From contig JAWKJY010000011.1 of NCBI GenBank assembly GCA_041393535.1, positions 1 to 64,000 of the forward strand: a DNA stretch of 64,000 bases, given 5' to 3'. Shown here piece by piece: positions 18,294-27,500 of this stretch. The DNA comes from JAWKJY01 sp041393535 (GTDB taxonomy: Bacteria; Actinomycetota; Thermoleophilia; Gaiellales; Gaiellaceae). The notes below the pieces were generated by a model, which saw only the letters and a program-made list of their open reading frames with translations, made no database searches and was not told the origin of the DNA. Both the position numbers and the translations under genes were made by a program. Position 1 is the first letter of the stretch. Each line of letters begins with the position of its first letter.

Positions 18294-19645
18294 ATGCGGC
18301 TTCAGCAGCTCGTGTGGCACCAGCCGGCGGCCGTGACAATTTCGCTCCCGTTCCCGCCCCTCCTGGAAAGCTGGGAACGGTCAGACCATCCCGCTCAGCA
18401 GCGCCTCACCACCTACCAGGAGAAGCTGCGAGAGCTCACCGCCTCGGCACTCCACGACCTCGCTCCCCCACTCGCGCTCGGCCTCCACGCCGGCGGACGA
18501 CCCGACATCGAAGCAGGCTGCGACCTCGACAACTTCCTCACCCCCGTCGTCAAGGCACTCGGCGGCGGCAACCAGTTCAGCATCGTCTGGGCCACCCGCG
18601 GCCGCACGGACGAACCCGCCAGCCTCACGCTCGCGCCCGCCGACGCCCTCGCCTTCGACCCGGCGGACGCAGCGCAGATCCAGATCGATCTGACCGCGTC
18701 GTCAACCAAGCCCGCGTGGAAGGAACAGATCGCCGCCGCGCTCGGCGACCACGAGACGGCCGCCACCAACGAGCCGATCGACCTCGCAATCGTGTTCACC
18801 GCCTCGCCCGCCCGGAACTGGGTCAGCCTGTGGAAGCCAACGATCGACGCGCTCGGCGGCATCCTCGGCGAAGGCTCCCGCCCGCGGCACCCCGGCGACG
18901 ACCGCATCCGCCAACTCGTGCTGATTCGCCAGTCGCGCGAAGACATCGGTTGGGCAACCGCCCTGACCATCTACTGGAAACCCAGTCAGCTGCAGCCCCG
19001 TCACCGCCCGCCACAACCGCTCAGCCTCGACGCTGGCGAACAACCTCGCCGGTCATCCACCGTAGGGCCGCCGTTCGAGCCTACTCCAGCCGTACGGCTT
19101 ACTGGCGACGAACAACTCGGCGAAACTGGTATGACCGTCATCGACTTCTGGCAGTGGGCCTTCAGCGACCTGCGCGAAAACGTCACCCGCGGACTCCTCG
19201 CTGAGTACCTCGTCGCCCGAGCCGTCGGAGACCACCGCCCGATCCGCAGCGCCTGGGACAACTTCGACGTCCTCACCCCAACCGGCATCCGCGTTGAGGT
19301 CAAGGCATCCGGCTACCTCCAGAGTTGGCGCCAGAAAGCGCTCTCCCCGATCCGATTCGACCGGCTCACTGGCGCAGAAGCCAACGACGACGGCACCTAC
19401 GCCCCGGGACGCAGCATCCGCGCCGACGTCTTCGTCTTCGCCATCCACACTCGCAAGACCCCGATAGCTACGACGCGCTCAACCTCGACCACTGGCAATT
19501 CCACGTCGTGCCCGCCGGCCTCATTCGGCAGGCTGGCGTCCGCTCGATCGGTCGCGTTCCTGAAAGCCCAGGAGCCGGCGCAATCAGCTGGCGCGGACTC
19601 GCCGACGCAATCGCCAGAGCCGGCGAGGAGCAGCGTCAGGCGTGA
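18294..19645 (+). CDS. Two-domain protein: RusA-like N-terminus and nuclease-like C-terminus, one-base frameshift
   Basis: About 450 residues if one C is restored in the run at 19459-19462. The total length (1352) is one short of a multiple of three, and the shifted frame gives the family-like end DSYDALNLDHWQFHVVP to TGA 19645. Residues about 15-120 have a PFPP strand, a YQEKLRELTASAL helix and CDLDNFLTPVVKAL, which resembles the DxDN core of RusA-type resolvases. Residues from about 280 (IDFWQWAFSDLRENVTRGLL, then PTGIRVEVKASGYLQSW) match a widespread stand-alone nuclease-like family with an E-x-K motif. A start at ATG 19131 could make the C-terminal half a separate gene. It lies 36 bases after the previous nuclease gene. 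Confidence 0.62.
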
Positions 19646-19665
19646 ACCAGGACTCCAGGTAGAGA

Positions 19666-20172
19666 TTAGGTAGCAGCGGGGCAGCCATCCGCGGCTTGCA
19701 CGTAGCGGCGCATGAAGATGCTCGGCTCGCCCATAAGGGGCGACGCGACCGATTCCAGGTCGCCGTGTTCAATATCGAACGCCTCTCCCATCTTGCTAGT
19801 CCAGATCCCAGACGGAAGTTGTCGAGCGGCGTGCATCGGTTCGCCGTTCGGGTCAAGGTAGATCGCGATCTTCTCGAAGTCTTCCTCGAGGTTCCCGTCC
19901 TCGCACACCCGAACCCGATGGACTCGTAAGCGAGTATGTAGCTTCTCGACGAGTGAAGCGCGGGAACACCGGGTGGCCAATAAAACCCGGGAGGTAGCTT
20001 CGTTAGCGTCGGGCAGGGATCCCACCTTCGGTGATCCTCCCCCGCGGCCCATGCAAAGCAATTGTAGACCCGCGTCAAGCAGCCTCGAAATGCGATAGGC
20101 GCCATCGGCCTTGAGTCGCCCGAAGGTAGCAAGGAGATCGTCCTCAGAGTACTTCGGTCTTCTTTGTCTCAA
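19666..20172 (-). CDS. DUF7689-type protein with compensating frameshifts
   Basis: TTG 20172 overlaps the upstream stop (TTGA) and starts RQRRPKYSEDDLLATFGRLK. The family's aromatic core, YNCFAWAAGEDHRRWDP then GFYWPPGVPALHSSRSYI and AYESIGF, lies in another frame. The first frame then resumes with CEDGNLEEDFEKIAIYLDP, ARQLPSGIWTSKMGEAFDIE and the C-terminus. This order matches proteins I know as DUF7689 (NCIAWAAG, YWPPG, FEKVALY, HAARQL, GxWTSKLG). Net length keeps frame. It is the last gene of a four-gene coupled operon. The function of the family is unknown; the pairing with the HPAYQRII-type gene just upstream is recurrent in my memory of bacterial genomes. Confidence 0.65.
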   Translation of the reverse strand: MRQRRPKYSEDDLLATFGRLKADGAYRISRLLDAGLQLLCMGRGGGSPKVGSLPDANEATSRVLLATRCSRASLVEKLHTRLRVHRVRVCEDGNLEEDFEKIAIYLDPNGEPMHAARQLPSGIWTSKMGEAFDIEHGDLESVASPLMGEPSIFMRRYVQAADGCPAAT

Positions 20173-20610
20173 TCGATCAGTCCCTGCTCGCGTCCCCAAG
20201 CGATCCATTTCGCAGCGGCCCCGAGCAGTGTATCCTCGCCCGCGGCTGGGTCCGGATCGACTCGCGTGATGGCGGATAGAGCCCAAAACCAGTAATCCGG
20301 ATCTTCGACCAACTCACGGAGCAAATAGGGGACAGCGCTCGGGCCGAGACTGATTATCCTCTGATAGGCAGGATGAATCACCCGCTGACTGAATGTCGGT
20401 AGCCACTCCGTCTCTGTCCGCCATTCATCAACAAGACCGTAGAAGACGTCTTCGAGAGCCCCAGGTGTCAGAGTCAAAGCGGCTGGCGGCACAGCCATGG
20501 GGTAGGAGGTCGTCGGATCGTGCTTGATATTCGAGAATAAAAGCAAGTTTCGGCAGATCGCTTTGCAGCGTGACCGGAACGGTGGGAGCCTTGTATTCAC
20601 CGAAGATCAT
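20169..20610 (-). CDS. HPAYQRII-type partner protein of DUF7689, frameshifted near its middle
   Basis: The C-terminal 105 residues are a recognisable conserved block: FYGLVDEWRTETEWLPTFSQ, VIHPAYQRIISLGPSAVPYL, PDYWFWALSAITRVDP, and AAKWIAWGREQGL before TGA. This protein type is usually found immediately upstream of a DUF7689 gene; the function is unknown. The N-terminus is unsettled. ATG 20610 (IFGEYKAPTVPVTLQSDLPK) overlaps the previous gene and is protein-like but must shift frame near 20490. ATG 20498 (AVPPAALTLTPGALED) needs no shift but has no ribosome site. The stop overlaps the TTG of the DUF7689 gene. Confidence 0.62.
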
Positions 20611-20791
20611 CTCTTGATGTGTCCATTTGATCGAGGGGCATGGAGAAGTCGACCAACTCGTAGTATCTCTTATCCTTGAAGGCTGTCGGCTCTCTAGCGC
20701 CTTCCTGGTACTCCACGATTCTCAGATGCCGCTTATGGACGCCAGTGTGTCCACCTGAATGGGCGTATGTAGCAGTCCCTGCGGTCTTCAT
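20597..20791 (-). CDS. 64-residue basic protein in the DUF3467/DUF7689 operon
   Basis: ATG 20791 overlaps the DUF3467 stop (ATGA). The product (starting MKTAGTATYAHSGGHTGVHK) is basic in its N-terminal half (HKRHLRIVEYQEGARE) and acidic at the end (PLDQMDTSRDDL). The next gene's ATG at 20610 lies inside its last codons. No family recognised. The tight overlaps on both sides are the main support. Confidence 0.5.
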   Translation of the reverse strand: MKTAGTATYAHSGGHTGVHKRHLRIVEYQEGAREPTAFKDKRYYELVDFSMPLDQMDTSRDDLR

Positions 20792-21099
20792 GGCTTCATT
20801 CCGGGCGTAAGATCCAGCGTCTGCTCGCGCCAATCCTTCGACGGCGTCACGCACAAGGCTGAGAAAGGTCTCGCATGGCGAGGCGACATCATGATCCGGC
20901 CGATTGGAAAGACGACGATCTTCGGGATGCTCGATCCCTCTTCGAACACAGTGTCTTGTTGAGCAAAGTCGAACGCAAAGTCCCAGCCTGAATACTTGAT
21001 GTTCGCGAAATTGCAGTAGGCGCCTGGCCCGGGAGGGGGTCCTTCGACCACGGGCGCGCCGATCGGCGGCGTCGGCGGGTGTCCCTCGGTTTCGGTCAT
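20788..21099 (-). CDS. DUF3467-domain protein, two compensating frameshifts
   Basis: ATG 21099 has GGAGG eight bases upstream. The product of about 103 residues begins Pro-rich, then shows the DUF3467 layout: CNFANIKYSGWDFAFDFAQ (family: YANxxxVxxSxxDFxLDFxx), a loop, then FPIGRIMMSPRHA. The helix TFLSLVRDAVEG in another frame completes the domain, and the original frame returns with WREQTLDLTPGMKP. In intact members SPxHAK leads into that helix. DUF3467 proteins are small, widespread and uncharacterised. Here it heads a four-gene operon whose junctions all overlap. Confidence 0.68.
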   Translation of the reverse strand: MTETEGHPPTPPIGAPVVEGPPPGPGAYCNFANIKYSGWDFAFDFAQQDTVFEEGSSIPKIVVFPIGRIMMSPRHARPFSALCVTPSKDWREQTLDLTPGMKP

Positions 21100-21301
21100 C
21101 GGCATGGCCTCCGTCGTGGTGGGCACGTATGGTACTCCCGTCTGGGCGGCCTCGCGTACCCCCGCACGCCGGGCCTCGACCGTATCGCGCAGGCTCGCTC
21201 GCTCGAGGTTGTCGTCCGTGAGATGGACGACGACCTGATGGACACTGCATGCGGCAGCAGGACGCCAGCGCCGACTAGCCCAGGACAACACCGACAGGCA
21301 G

Positions 21302-21330
21302 ACGGCCCCGGGCATGCCAGCCGGGGCCGT
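21302..21330 (-). terminator. Hairpin with the same GCATGCCAG loop as at 564-604
   Basis: A perfect 10-bp stem (ACGGCCCCGG paired with CCGGGGCCGT) encloses the nine-base loop GCATGCCAG, the same bases on the plus strand as at 580-588. It begins seven bases after the stop of the minus-strand zinc-ribbon pseudogene, where a terminator is expected. Confidence 0.6.
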
Positions 21331-21336
21331 GGTCTC

Positions 21337-21500
21337 TCACTGGCGCGCCGGCGGCACCCGCAGCCCGTCCCGCTCGGCGCACCCACGGCACAGCAGCACG
21401 ACGACGGGCGAGAGTCGTCCTCCCAGCCGCGGTACGCGAGGACGGGCTCCTTGAGCTCGCCGTCGCCTCTGCCGCAGACCTCGCACCGGAGCTCGCGCAC
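21337..21500 (-). pseudogene. Zinc-ribbon gene copy 2, frameshifted
   Basis: GTG 21500 starts RELRCEVCGRGDGELKEPVL then AYRGWEDD. One base is missing near 21412 compared with copy 1 (11825-11998), so the second cysteine pair (LLCRGC) and the ending ERDGLRVPPARQ are read only in another frame. Between them the two copies define an intact protein of about 54 residues with two Cys-x2-Cys pairs. The copies are near-identical over the 3' 120 bases. Confidence 0.7.
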
Positions 21501-21531
21501 GCCACGACTCTAGCCTCGGTCGGAACGACCA

Positions 21532-22164
21532 TCAGCTCGCTGGGTAGTCGCCGAGCAGCGCGATCCAGAACGACGCGCCGTAGGGCTGGTTGCCGGACAC
21601 GTTGAGCGAGCCGCCGCTGTTCTGGTAGCCCCGCAGCTCGACGTAGTCCCCGGCCTGCATCGCATGCGTGGTGACGACGTTCAGCGTCGTCTCGCTGGCC
21701 CCGGTCGCCTGGCACGATCACGTACCCGAGGTACGTCGTCCCGTTCAGCAGGATGTAGATGCCCCGCTGATTCGTCGCGTTCGCGGTCCACTCCAGGTGC
21801 CCGCCGACGAGGTAGAGCCCTGCACGCCCGACCGTCAGCCGCGACGGGTTCACCGTGGTCGAGTGGAACGCCCCGGTGTCGTACAGCCCGCGTCGAAGCT
21901 CAACGTCGGGATCGTCCCCGAGGACACCGACTGCGTGGTCGAATGCGTCACCCGGCACGCCGGCATCCGGTTCACGCCGGCCGCGTCGGCGTAGGAGAGC
22001 TGCGGCGGCCGCATCTCGATCCAGCGAGTGATCCAACTCTTGAACTCGTCCGGGAGCGACGCCGGATCCGCGAGCGCCTGGTAGACCATCCCCCGGTTCC
22101 GACGGTGCTGCTCGAAGTCGTCCGCCGGCACCGACGGCCCGCACGCGGCACGATCAGCGCGCAT
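21532..22164 (-). CDS. Phage tail or fibre protein with C1q-like C-terminal domain, frameshifted
   Basis: ATG 22164 overlaps the stop of the upstream virion gene. The N-terminal half (DDFEQHRRNRGMVYQALADP, FKSWITRWIEMRPPQL) is helical. The C-terminal half is a beta-rich domain: LYDTGAFHSTTVNPSRL, GRAGLYLVGGHLEWTANAT, RGIYILLNGTTYLGYVIVP, then GDYVELRGYQNSGG and PYGASFWIALLGDYPAS at TGA. Domains of this C1q-like pattern end many phage fibres and bind host surfaces. Two indels (CCC at 21887-21889, extra G near 21712) shift the frame; total length stays consistent with one protein of about 210 residues. Confidence 0.7.
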
Positions 22165-23688
22165 CGGCGGCCCGGCCGCCTGTGGCACCGTCCGCCGGCC
22201 AGGACACGCGACGGCTCCAGGAGCGAGTAGTCCAGCTCGATCGCCCGATCCTCGCCGACGCGCTATCCCCGGACTGCGCGATCTGAATGGTGACGCCCTG
22301 CCCGACCTTTCCTGATCCATGGGGACACGTCGCCGGTCCGTCGCCGTCGTCTCAGGCAGAGTGGTCGACGCCGCCACGTAGCTCGCGTCGTCGTCCTGGC
22401 TCAGCGTGTACGACACCGTCAGCGTCGGGTTGGCCGAGCCGGCATCGCGCAGGTCATAGGTCAGGTAGACGTCCTCGAGCCGCTTCGAGCCGTAGGAGCC
22501 GAGCAGGAAGAAGGGGGTCTCGATGCTCCCCGTCACGGACGTGGAATTGCCGGCGCCCGGCGACCACATCGACGACAGCTCGATCACCCGCGCCTCGGTC
22601 GCCAGCCCGCAGTACGTCGACCCGTCGTCGGGATTCGTGGCGAACCCGTAGGCCGGAAGGTTCGCGCACCGCCACCACGCCTGCCGCACCGTGTCGAAGG
22701 CGAGCGCGGGGATGCTCGCCGACGTGGTCGCCGTGAACAGCGTCCGCCGGTGCATCCCCAGGTAGACGTTCAGATCGGCCGGGTAGCTCGAGTCGTGGAC
22801 GGAGTCGATGAAGTCCGCCCAGTACGACTTCATCCCCGTGGCTTCGGTGATATCCGACACGCCGGCACCGTCCGTCACGTAGAGCCCGTCTGCGGTGGCG
22901 AAGTAGCAGCTTGTCCCGTCGACCCACGGCCGCGTGGTCGTCCCGCGCTGGAACAACTGATCGACCCGCAGATCGGGCGAGACGGTCGCCGTCGACCCCG
23001 TGTACGGCGGCGGCGCGCCGCGGATCACGTCGACGCGCGACGTCGAGAACGCGAGCAGCACCTGGCCCAAGGGGATCAGGTAGTTCACCCTGGCCGGCAG
23101 CTCGATGAATCCGTTCGTCGAGTCCCACGTCGACGCGCTCCCCGGCTTCGAGAAGAACACGCGCTTGCTGTACCGCTGCGCCGCCGCGAGGGACTGCCGG
23201 TAGACCGCGAGCGACTGGATACCCGTCCACGCCGGCATCGCCGACGCGAAGGTGGACGTCGCCGAGTCGGTGTAGAGCCTCACGCCGCTCACGCTCGTCG
23301 AGCTGAAAACCACGTACTCGCCGAATGACACCGGGTCGTTGCTGTAGGTGGCCGAGACACCGGTCGACGCAGCCGACGTCGACGAGGACACGTGGTACCA
23401 GCCGCTCGACGTGTTCACGAACAAGCGGCTCGCGTTCGTCGCCAGCGCCGCCTCGCCGAGCGACGACGACGGCGTCTCGAACGTGAACGGCGCCACGAAC
23501 GGCGTGCTCGCCGTCGACCCCGGCAGCACCGACGACGCATACGTCCAGCCGCCACGCTTGAACGGCGTGTCGCCCAGGGGAATGAAGTTCAGCATGTCCC
23601 ACACCGAGCCGGCGGGCATCTGGTCGCGGGCGAAGTCCCGCACCATGCCGCGCCGGAACGAGGTCTGGATCGGGACGGGCGCGCTCAT
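22154..23688 (-). CDS. Phage virion protein, beta-rich (tail-associated)
   Basis: From ATG 23688 about 465 residues read cleanly: VPIQTSFRRGMVRDFARDQM, SVWDMLNFIPLGDTPFKRGG, then many Ser/Thr/Tyr-rich strands with WYHVSSS, VYLGMHRRTLFTATTS and a late RLEDVYLTYDLRD block. This opening (residues requiring an RGMVRD then D-P-FKRGGW) is typical of actinophage-style structural proteins with a beta-propeller look. After PETTATDRRRVPMDQ the frame is disturbed; VTIQIAQSG in another frame is the likely true continuation before the fibre gene. It overlaps its upstream neighbour by ATGA, as the whole structural block does. Confidence 0.65.
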
Positions 23689-24197
23689 GCCGCTGCCTGC
23701 TTCCGCCGCCGAGCCAGCTCCGCCTGGAGCTGGTCGAGCCGCGCCAGGTCGTCGTCGTTCGCGAGCAGGCGCTCGTCACGCTCGTCCTCGATCCGGGTGG
23801 TCGTGGCCGGAGCCCCGTAGCTCTGGTCGAGGATCAACTGCGCCGCCCGCGCCCGCCCGTTCAGATCCGCGAACGTCACCGGGACCGCGTGATCGCAATG
23901 CGGGCACCGACCCCAGACCGTCTTCTCGGCCGCGAGCCCGTCGAGCAGCGCGCCCCGCACCAGCTCGTAGTTCTCCTCGGCGTCGTGGCGCAGCCGCTCC
24001 CTGATCGCCCGGTTACCGGTGGACGCCAACCCGCCACGCTGCCCGAGCGCGACCATGTCCTGCCCGCTGTGCGCGGCGCAGTAGTCGGAGTCGGAGAGGG
24101 CGAACGACCTGCACTCGGCCCCGTCCTGCCGCGTCCCCGCACACGTCCGCTGCCCGTCACGGATCCCGTTCGCCGCCTGCTTCGACCGTCCCGCCAT
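23685..24197 (-). CDS. Phage small-terminase-like protein with N-terminal Cys/His motif
   Basis: A 170-residue protein. Residues about 14-40 follow the pattern TCxxTRxxGxxCRxxxLxxxxxCxxH (TCAGTRQDGAECRSFAL, YCAAH), common next to phage packaging genes. A central helical region (NRAIRERLRHDAEENYELVR), a CPHC pair, and RAAQLILDQSYGAPATTTR then resemble the small-terminase/DUF5681-like layout, where a helical DNA-binding part precedes a YGxP motif. A charged tail (ARLDQLQAELARRRKQ) ends it. If so it would recognise phage DNA for packaging, yet no large terminase is nearby. A broken paralog lies at 3118-3768. Its stop overlaps the next start. Confidence 0.6.
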   Translation of the reverse strand: MAGRSKQAANGIRDGQRTCAGTRQDGAECRSFALSDSDYCAAHSGQDMVALGQRGGLASTGNRAIRERLRHDAEENYELVRGALLDGLAAEKTVWGRCPHCDHAVPVTFADLNGRARAAQLILDQSYGAPATTTRIEDERDERLLANDDDLARLDQLQAELARRRKQAAA

Positions 24198-24204
24198 CAG
24201 CCGC

Positions 24205-24510
24205 TCACCCCTCGCCCCTGATCGGTAGCTCCTCAAGGTGCTCGTGCAGCCAGATCACCTGGAGCGTCGAGAACGCCGCCATCCGAAGCTCGTTCTCCTC
24301 CTGCTCCATGAGCTGCCGGACCGCCTGCGCCTTCACCATCAGCAAGGCCGTCCCCTGCTCCTCCCACACGTCGATCAGGTGGAAGACAAAGCAGTCCTGG
24401 CACACGTGCGACGTCTCGCCCGTCTCCTCGTCGACGAACGCGCGCGCGTACCCGCCGACCTCGATCTCGTCGCCGCACTCCACACACGTCCAGACGTCCG
24501 TCTCGCGCAT
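24205..24510 (-). CDS. Phage-linked zinc-ribbon protein
   Basis: A 101-residue protein starting at ATG 24510, one base inside the stop of the large virion gene (TGATG). Two cysteine pairs (CVECGDEI at about residue 9 and CQDCF at about 38) form a zinc ribbon with EVGGYARAFVDEETGE between them. The C-terminal half is one long helical segment (WEEQGTALLMVKAQAVRQLM, QVIWLHEHLEE). Position within the virion block suggests a phage role, but no family is recognised. Confidence 0.6.
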   Translation of the reverse strand: MRETDVWTCVECGDEIEVGGYARAFVDEETGETSHVCQDCFVFHLIDVWEEQGTALLMVKAQAVRQLMEQEENELRMAAFSTLQVIWLHEHLEELPIRGEG

Positions 24511-27500
24511 CACCGACCCGCCTTCACCTCGTCACGCACCCAGTCCCGCGCACCGGGGAACCGCTGCTGCAACCCACGGAAGTCCGCGATCCCGACGCGC
24601 TTGTCCACGCCGTTGGTCAGCTCCCGGTTGAGCCGCTTCACGGCCTCCTCGTCGCCGGCCTCGAGCGCCGCCCGGATCTCCCCGACGATCTCCTCCGCGA
24701 TCCGGCCGAGCTCCGGGTCGACGCTCGCCGCATAGACGGCGTACCCCTCGGCCTCGGCGGCGAGCGCGTCGATCGTCTCCAGCGAACGAGACTTCACCCG
24801 GTCGCGCGCCGCGTCCTTCGCCTCCTCCACCGCGGCGGCCAGATCATCCCGCGCCCGGATGAGCCGCACGACCTCGGCCTTCACCCCCGCGTCAGCGTTC
24901 GGGAGCCGGTCGAGGAAGAACCGGGCTTCCAGGTCGCGCTCGTGCTGGATCGCCTCAGGCCCCTTCGGCTCACCGAGCTGCCGCCTCAGCCGCTCCGCGC
25001 CCTCGGCCCGGTTGTAGCCCCGCGGAATCACCGTCCCTAGCGGGATCGCCAGCGCGTCCTGCAGCCGGTTCGTCCGGTACAGGCCGCTCGCGTTGTCCGC
25101 CGCACGCTCCTCGTCCGACCGGGTCAGCTTGTCGACCCGCGACTTCACGATCGGGTTGACGACCGACTTGCTGATCTCGTCGACGAACGTGCCCGGGCCC
25201 GGGTTGATCGGCGCGCCCGTCAACTCGTCGACGCCACCGACGAGCGCGTGCGCGCCAGCCGCCGCCATCGGCGTGAACTGCGAGACGATCGCCGGCACCG
25301 ACCTGTCACCGCGCGCCCACCCAACCACCGACTCCCCGACGCTCATCGGCGTGTAGATCGGGTGGAGCTGCGAGACGGACGCGACCAGATCCGTGAACGG
25401 CACGCGAGCGTAGTACCGGGTGTAGCTCGGCCCCTCGGGCTTCGTCTGCCGCCGCTGGTACTCCAACCACGCCAGCGTGGCCGCCTGGTACGGATGGTCG
25501 AGCACGAACCGCTTGCTGTAGTGCGTCGCACCCTTCAACCACGGGTAGAACCAGATCGCCCGGGTGATGTAGTTCCGCTCGATCGGGTTGAGCCGGTCGA
25601 AGTCGACGATCGCCGCGAGGCTGCGCTGCGTGATCGCATTCAAGGTGGTCAGCGCCTTGTCATCGTGCTTCGCCGCCAGGAGCAGCGCCTCGAGCCGCTT
25701 CGGGTCGCCGTACCCGGCTCGCCGCGCTTCGTGGAGGAACGCCGCGCGACGAGGCCCCAGGTCAATCACCCGGCTGTACGCCTGCGCCGCCGCACGCATC
25801 GGCGACAGCGCCTCGAACTTGCTGGACGCCTTGTAAAAGCCCTCGCCCATCAGGTTGTCGAGAACCTGCAGGGCCTCCTCGTCGATCCGCGAGCCGATCT
25901 TCCACGCCTGCATCAGATTCCGCGGCATGAACACGCCCTGCTGGATCAGGTTCATCCCGACGTTCCCGAGAAGCTGCACCGGCCCGTACGCCGGGTTGAG
26001 GTACAGCACCAACGCCTTGTTGACGTCGTTCGCCAGGTCAACGCTCCCGACCGCGACAGCACCGACGGCACGGCCCTTCCGGGCGGCACGATCCCACCGC
26101 CGCCACGACTCCAGGTTCAGCTTGTTCAGCACCGGGATCGGCTGCCCGATGATCCCAGCCTTCTCCGCGAACCCGGGCGACACCCACTTGATCCCGGGGA
26201 TCGGCTCCGCGTCCGCGCCGAGATCCAGAAGCTCCTCGGCCGCCTGCCTCGTCGACTTGCCGTCGACACGATCCGGGAACAGCTCCTCGAGCGTCTTCCG
26301 CAACTCCGTCGGCTGGACGTTCTCCAGCTCCGACAGGTTGACCTTGCCGCGCTCCGCGACCATGTCCATGCGCTCCCACAGCCGGCGCATCGACTCCGGG
26401 ATCGTCCTCCCCGCCTTCTCCGCACCGACAACCACGGCGATATCGTCAGCCGACTTCGGGATCTCCGTCCCGGCCTTCTCCGCGATCTCGCGCAGCGACT
26501 TCGCCACGTCCATCCTCGTCGCGAGGATCACCTGATCGGCCATCGCCCCGACCGGGTTCAAGTTGAAGTAGCCCGAGAGCATGAGCTGGGCCGTGAACGG
26601 GTGGACCAAAGACATGTCCACCGCTCGCAGCGTCACCCGCTGACGGCGCCCACCGTTGAAGCTCTTGATCGCTCGCGTCCACGACGACGGGTGCCCGTTC
26701 ACCCCCGCGGGGAACTCACGCCGGTACTGCGCGTACACCTCCCCGACCGACACCGGCGACTCGCGCACGGCCTCCGTCACCGTCCGCGTCCCCAGCGCCT
26801 TCGCGATCTCCGCATCGGTCGGCTCCCGACCAGCCTCCCGCGCCACCGTCCCGAACGTCACATCCAGGTCGTCCGCGCCCTCCGGGATCCGACCCTTCCT
26901 GATCTCAGCCAGGTCGTCGAGGCCACCACGCAGCGCGCGCAGGCGGTCGAGGTTGTCGACGAACTCCCGCACGGGGGCAGCCCACGACTCGCGCGGCCCC
27001 TTCGTCGCCCGATCCAGGAACTCACCGATCACCCGGTCGGCCTCACGCTCAGCCGCCACCCGCGGAAGCGCACCGAACTTCGCCGCCGTCTTCGCCTCCG
27101 CATCCGCCTCAGACAGCCCCGCCCGCTGGAGCCGCGCCTTCATCGCGTTCCGCTTCCCCAACGTCTTGCGCCAGCCGGGCGGCAGATCCGTCAGCTTCCC
27201 GAGCAGGTCGTCGCGCTGCTTCTCGATCGCCTTGATGAGCCGGGCGGCCTGCGCCTCCGTCCGCGTCGCCTGCACCGTCCGCGACCCCGACACCGGCTCC
27301 AGCAACGCCGGCTGCAGGAACGTGTCCTTGTCGACCTTCCAGCGGCGGGTTGCCTTCAGCTCGGAGAGCGGGAACCACTTCTCGGCCTCCCACCCGTGCT
27401 GCTGATTCTTGAAGTGAACGAGCGCCTGCCCCTTCGCCAGATCCACCTTCAGGATCGTCCCCAGGTTCTCCCGATCAGTCGGCCGCACCCGCTTGTTGAC

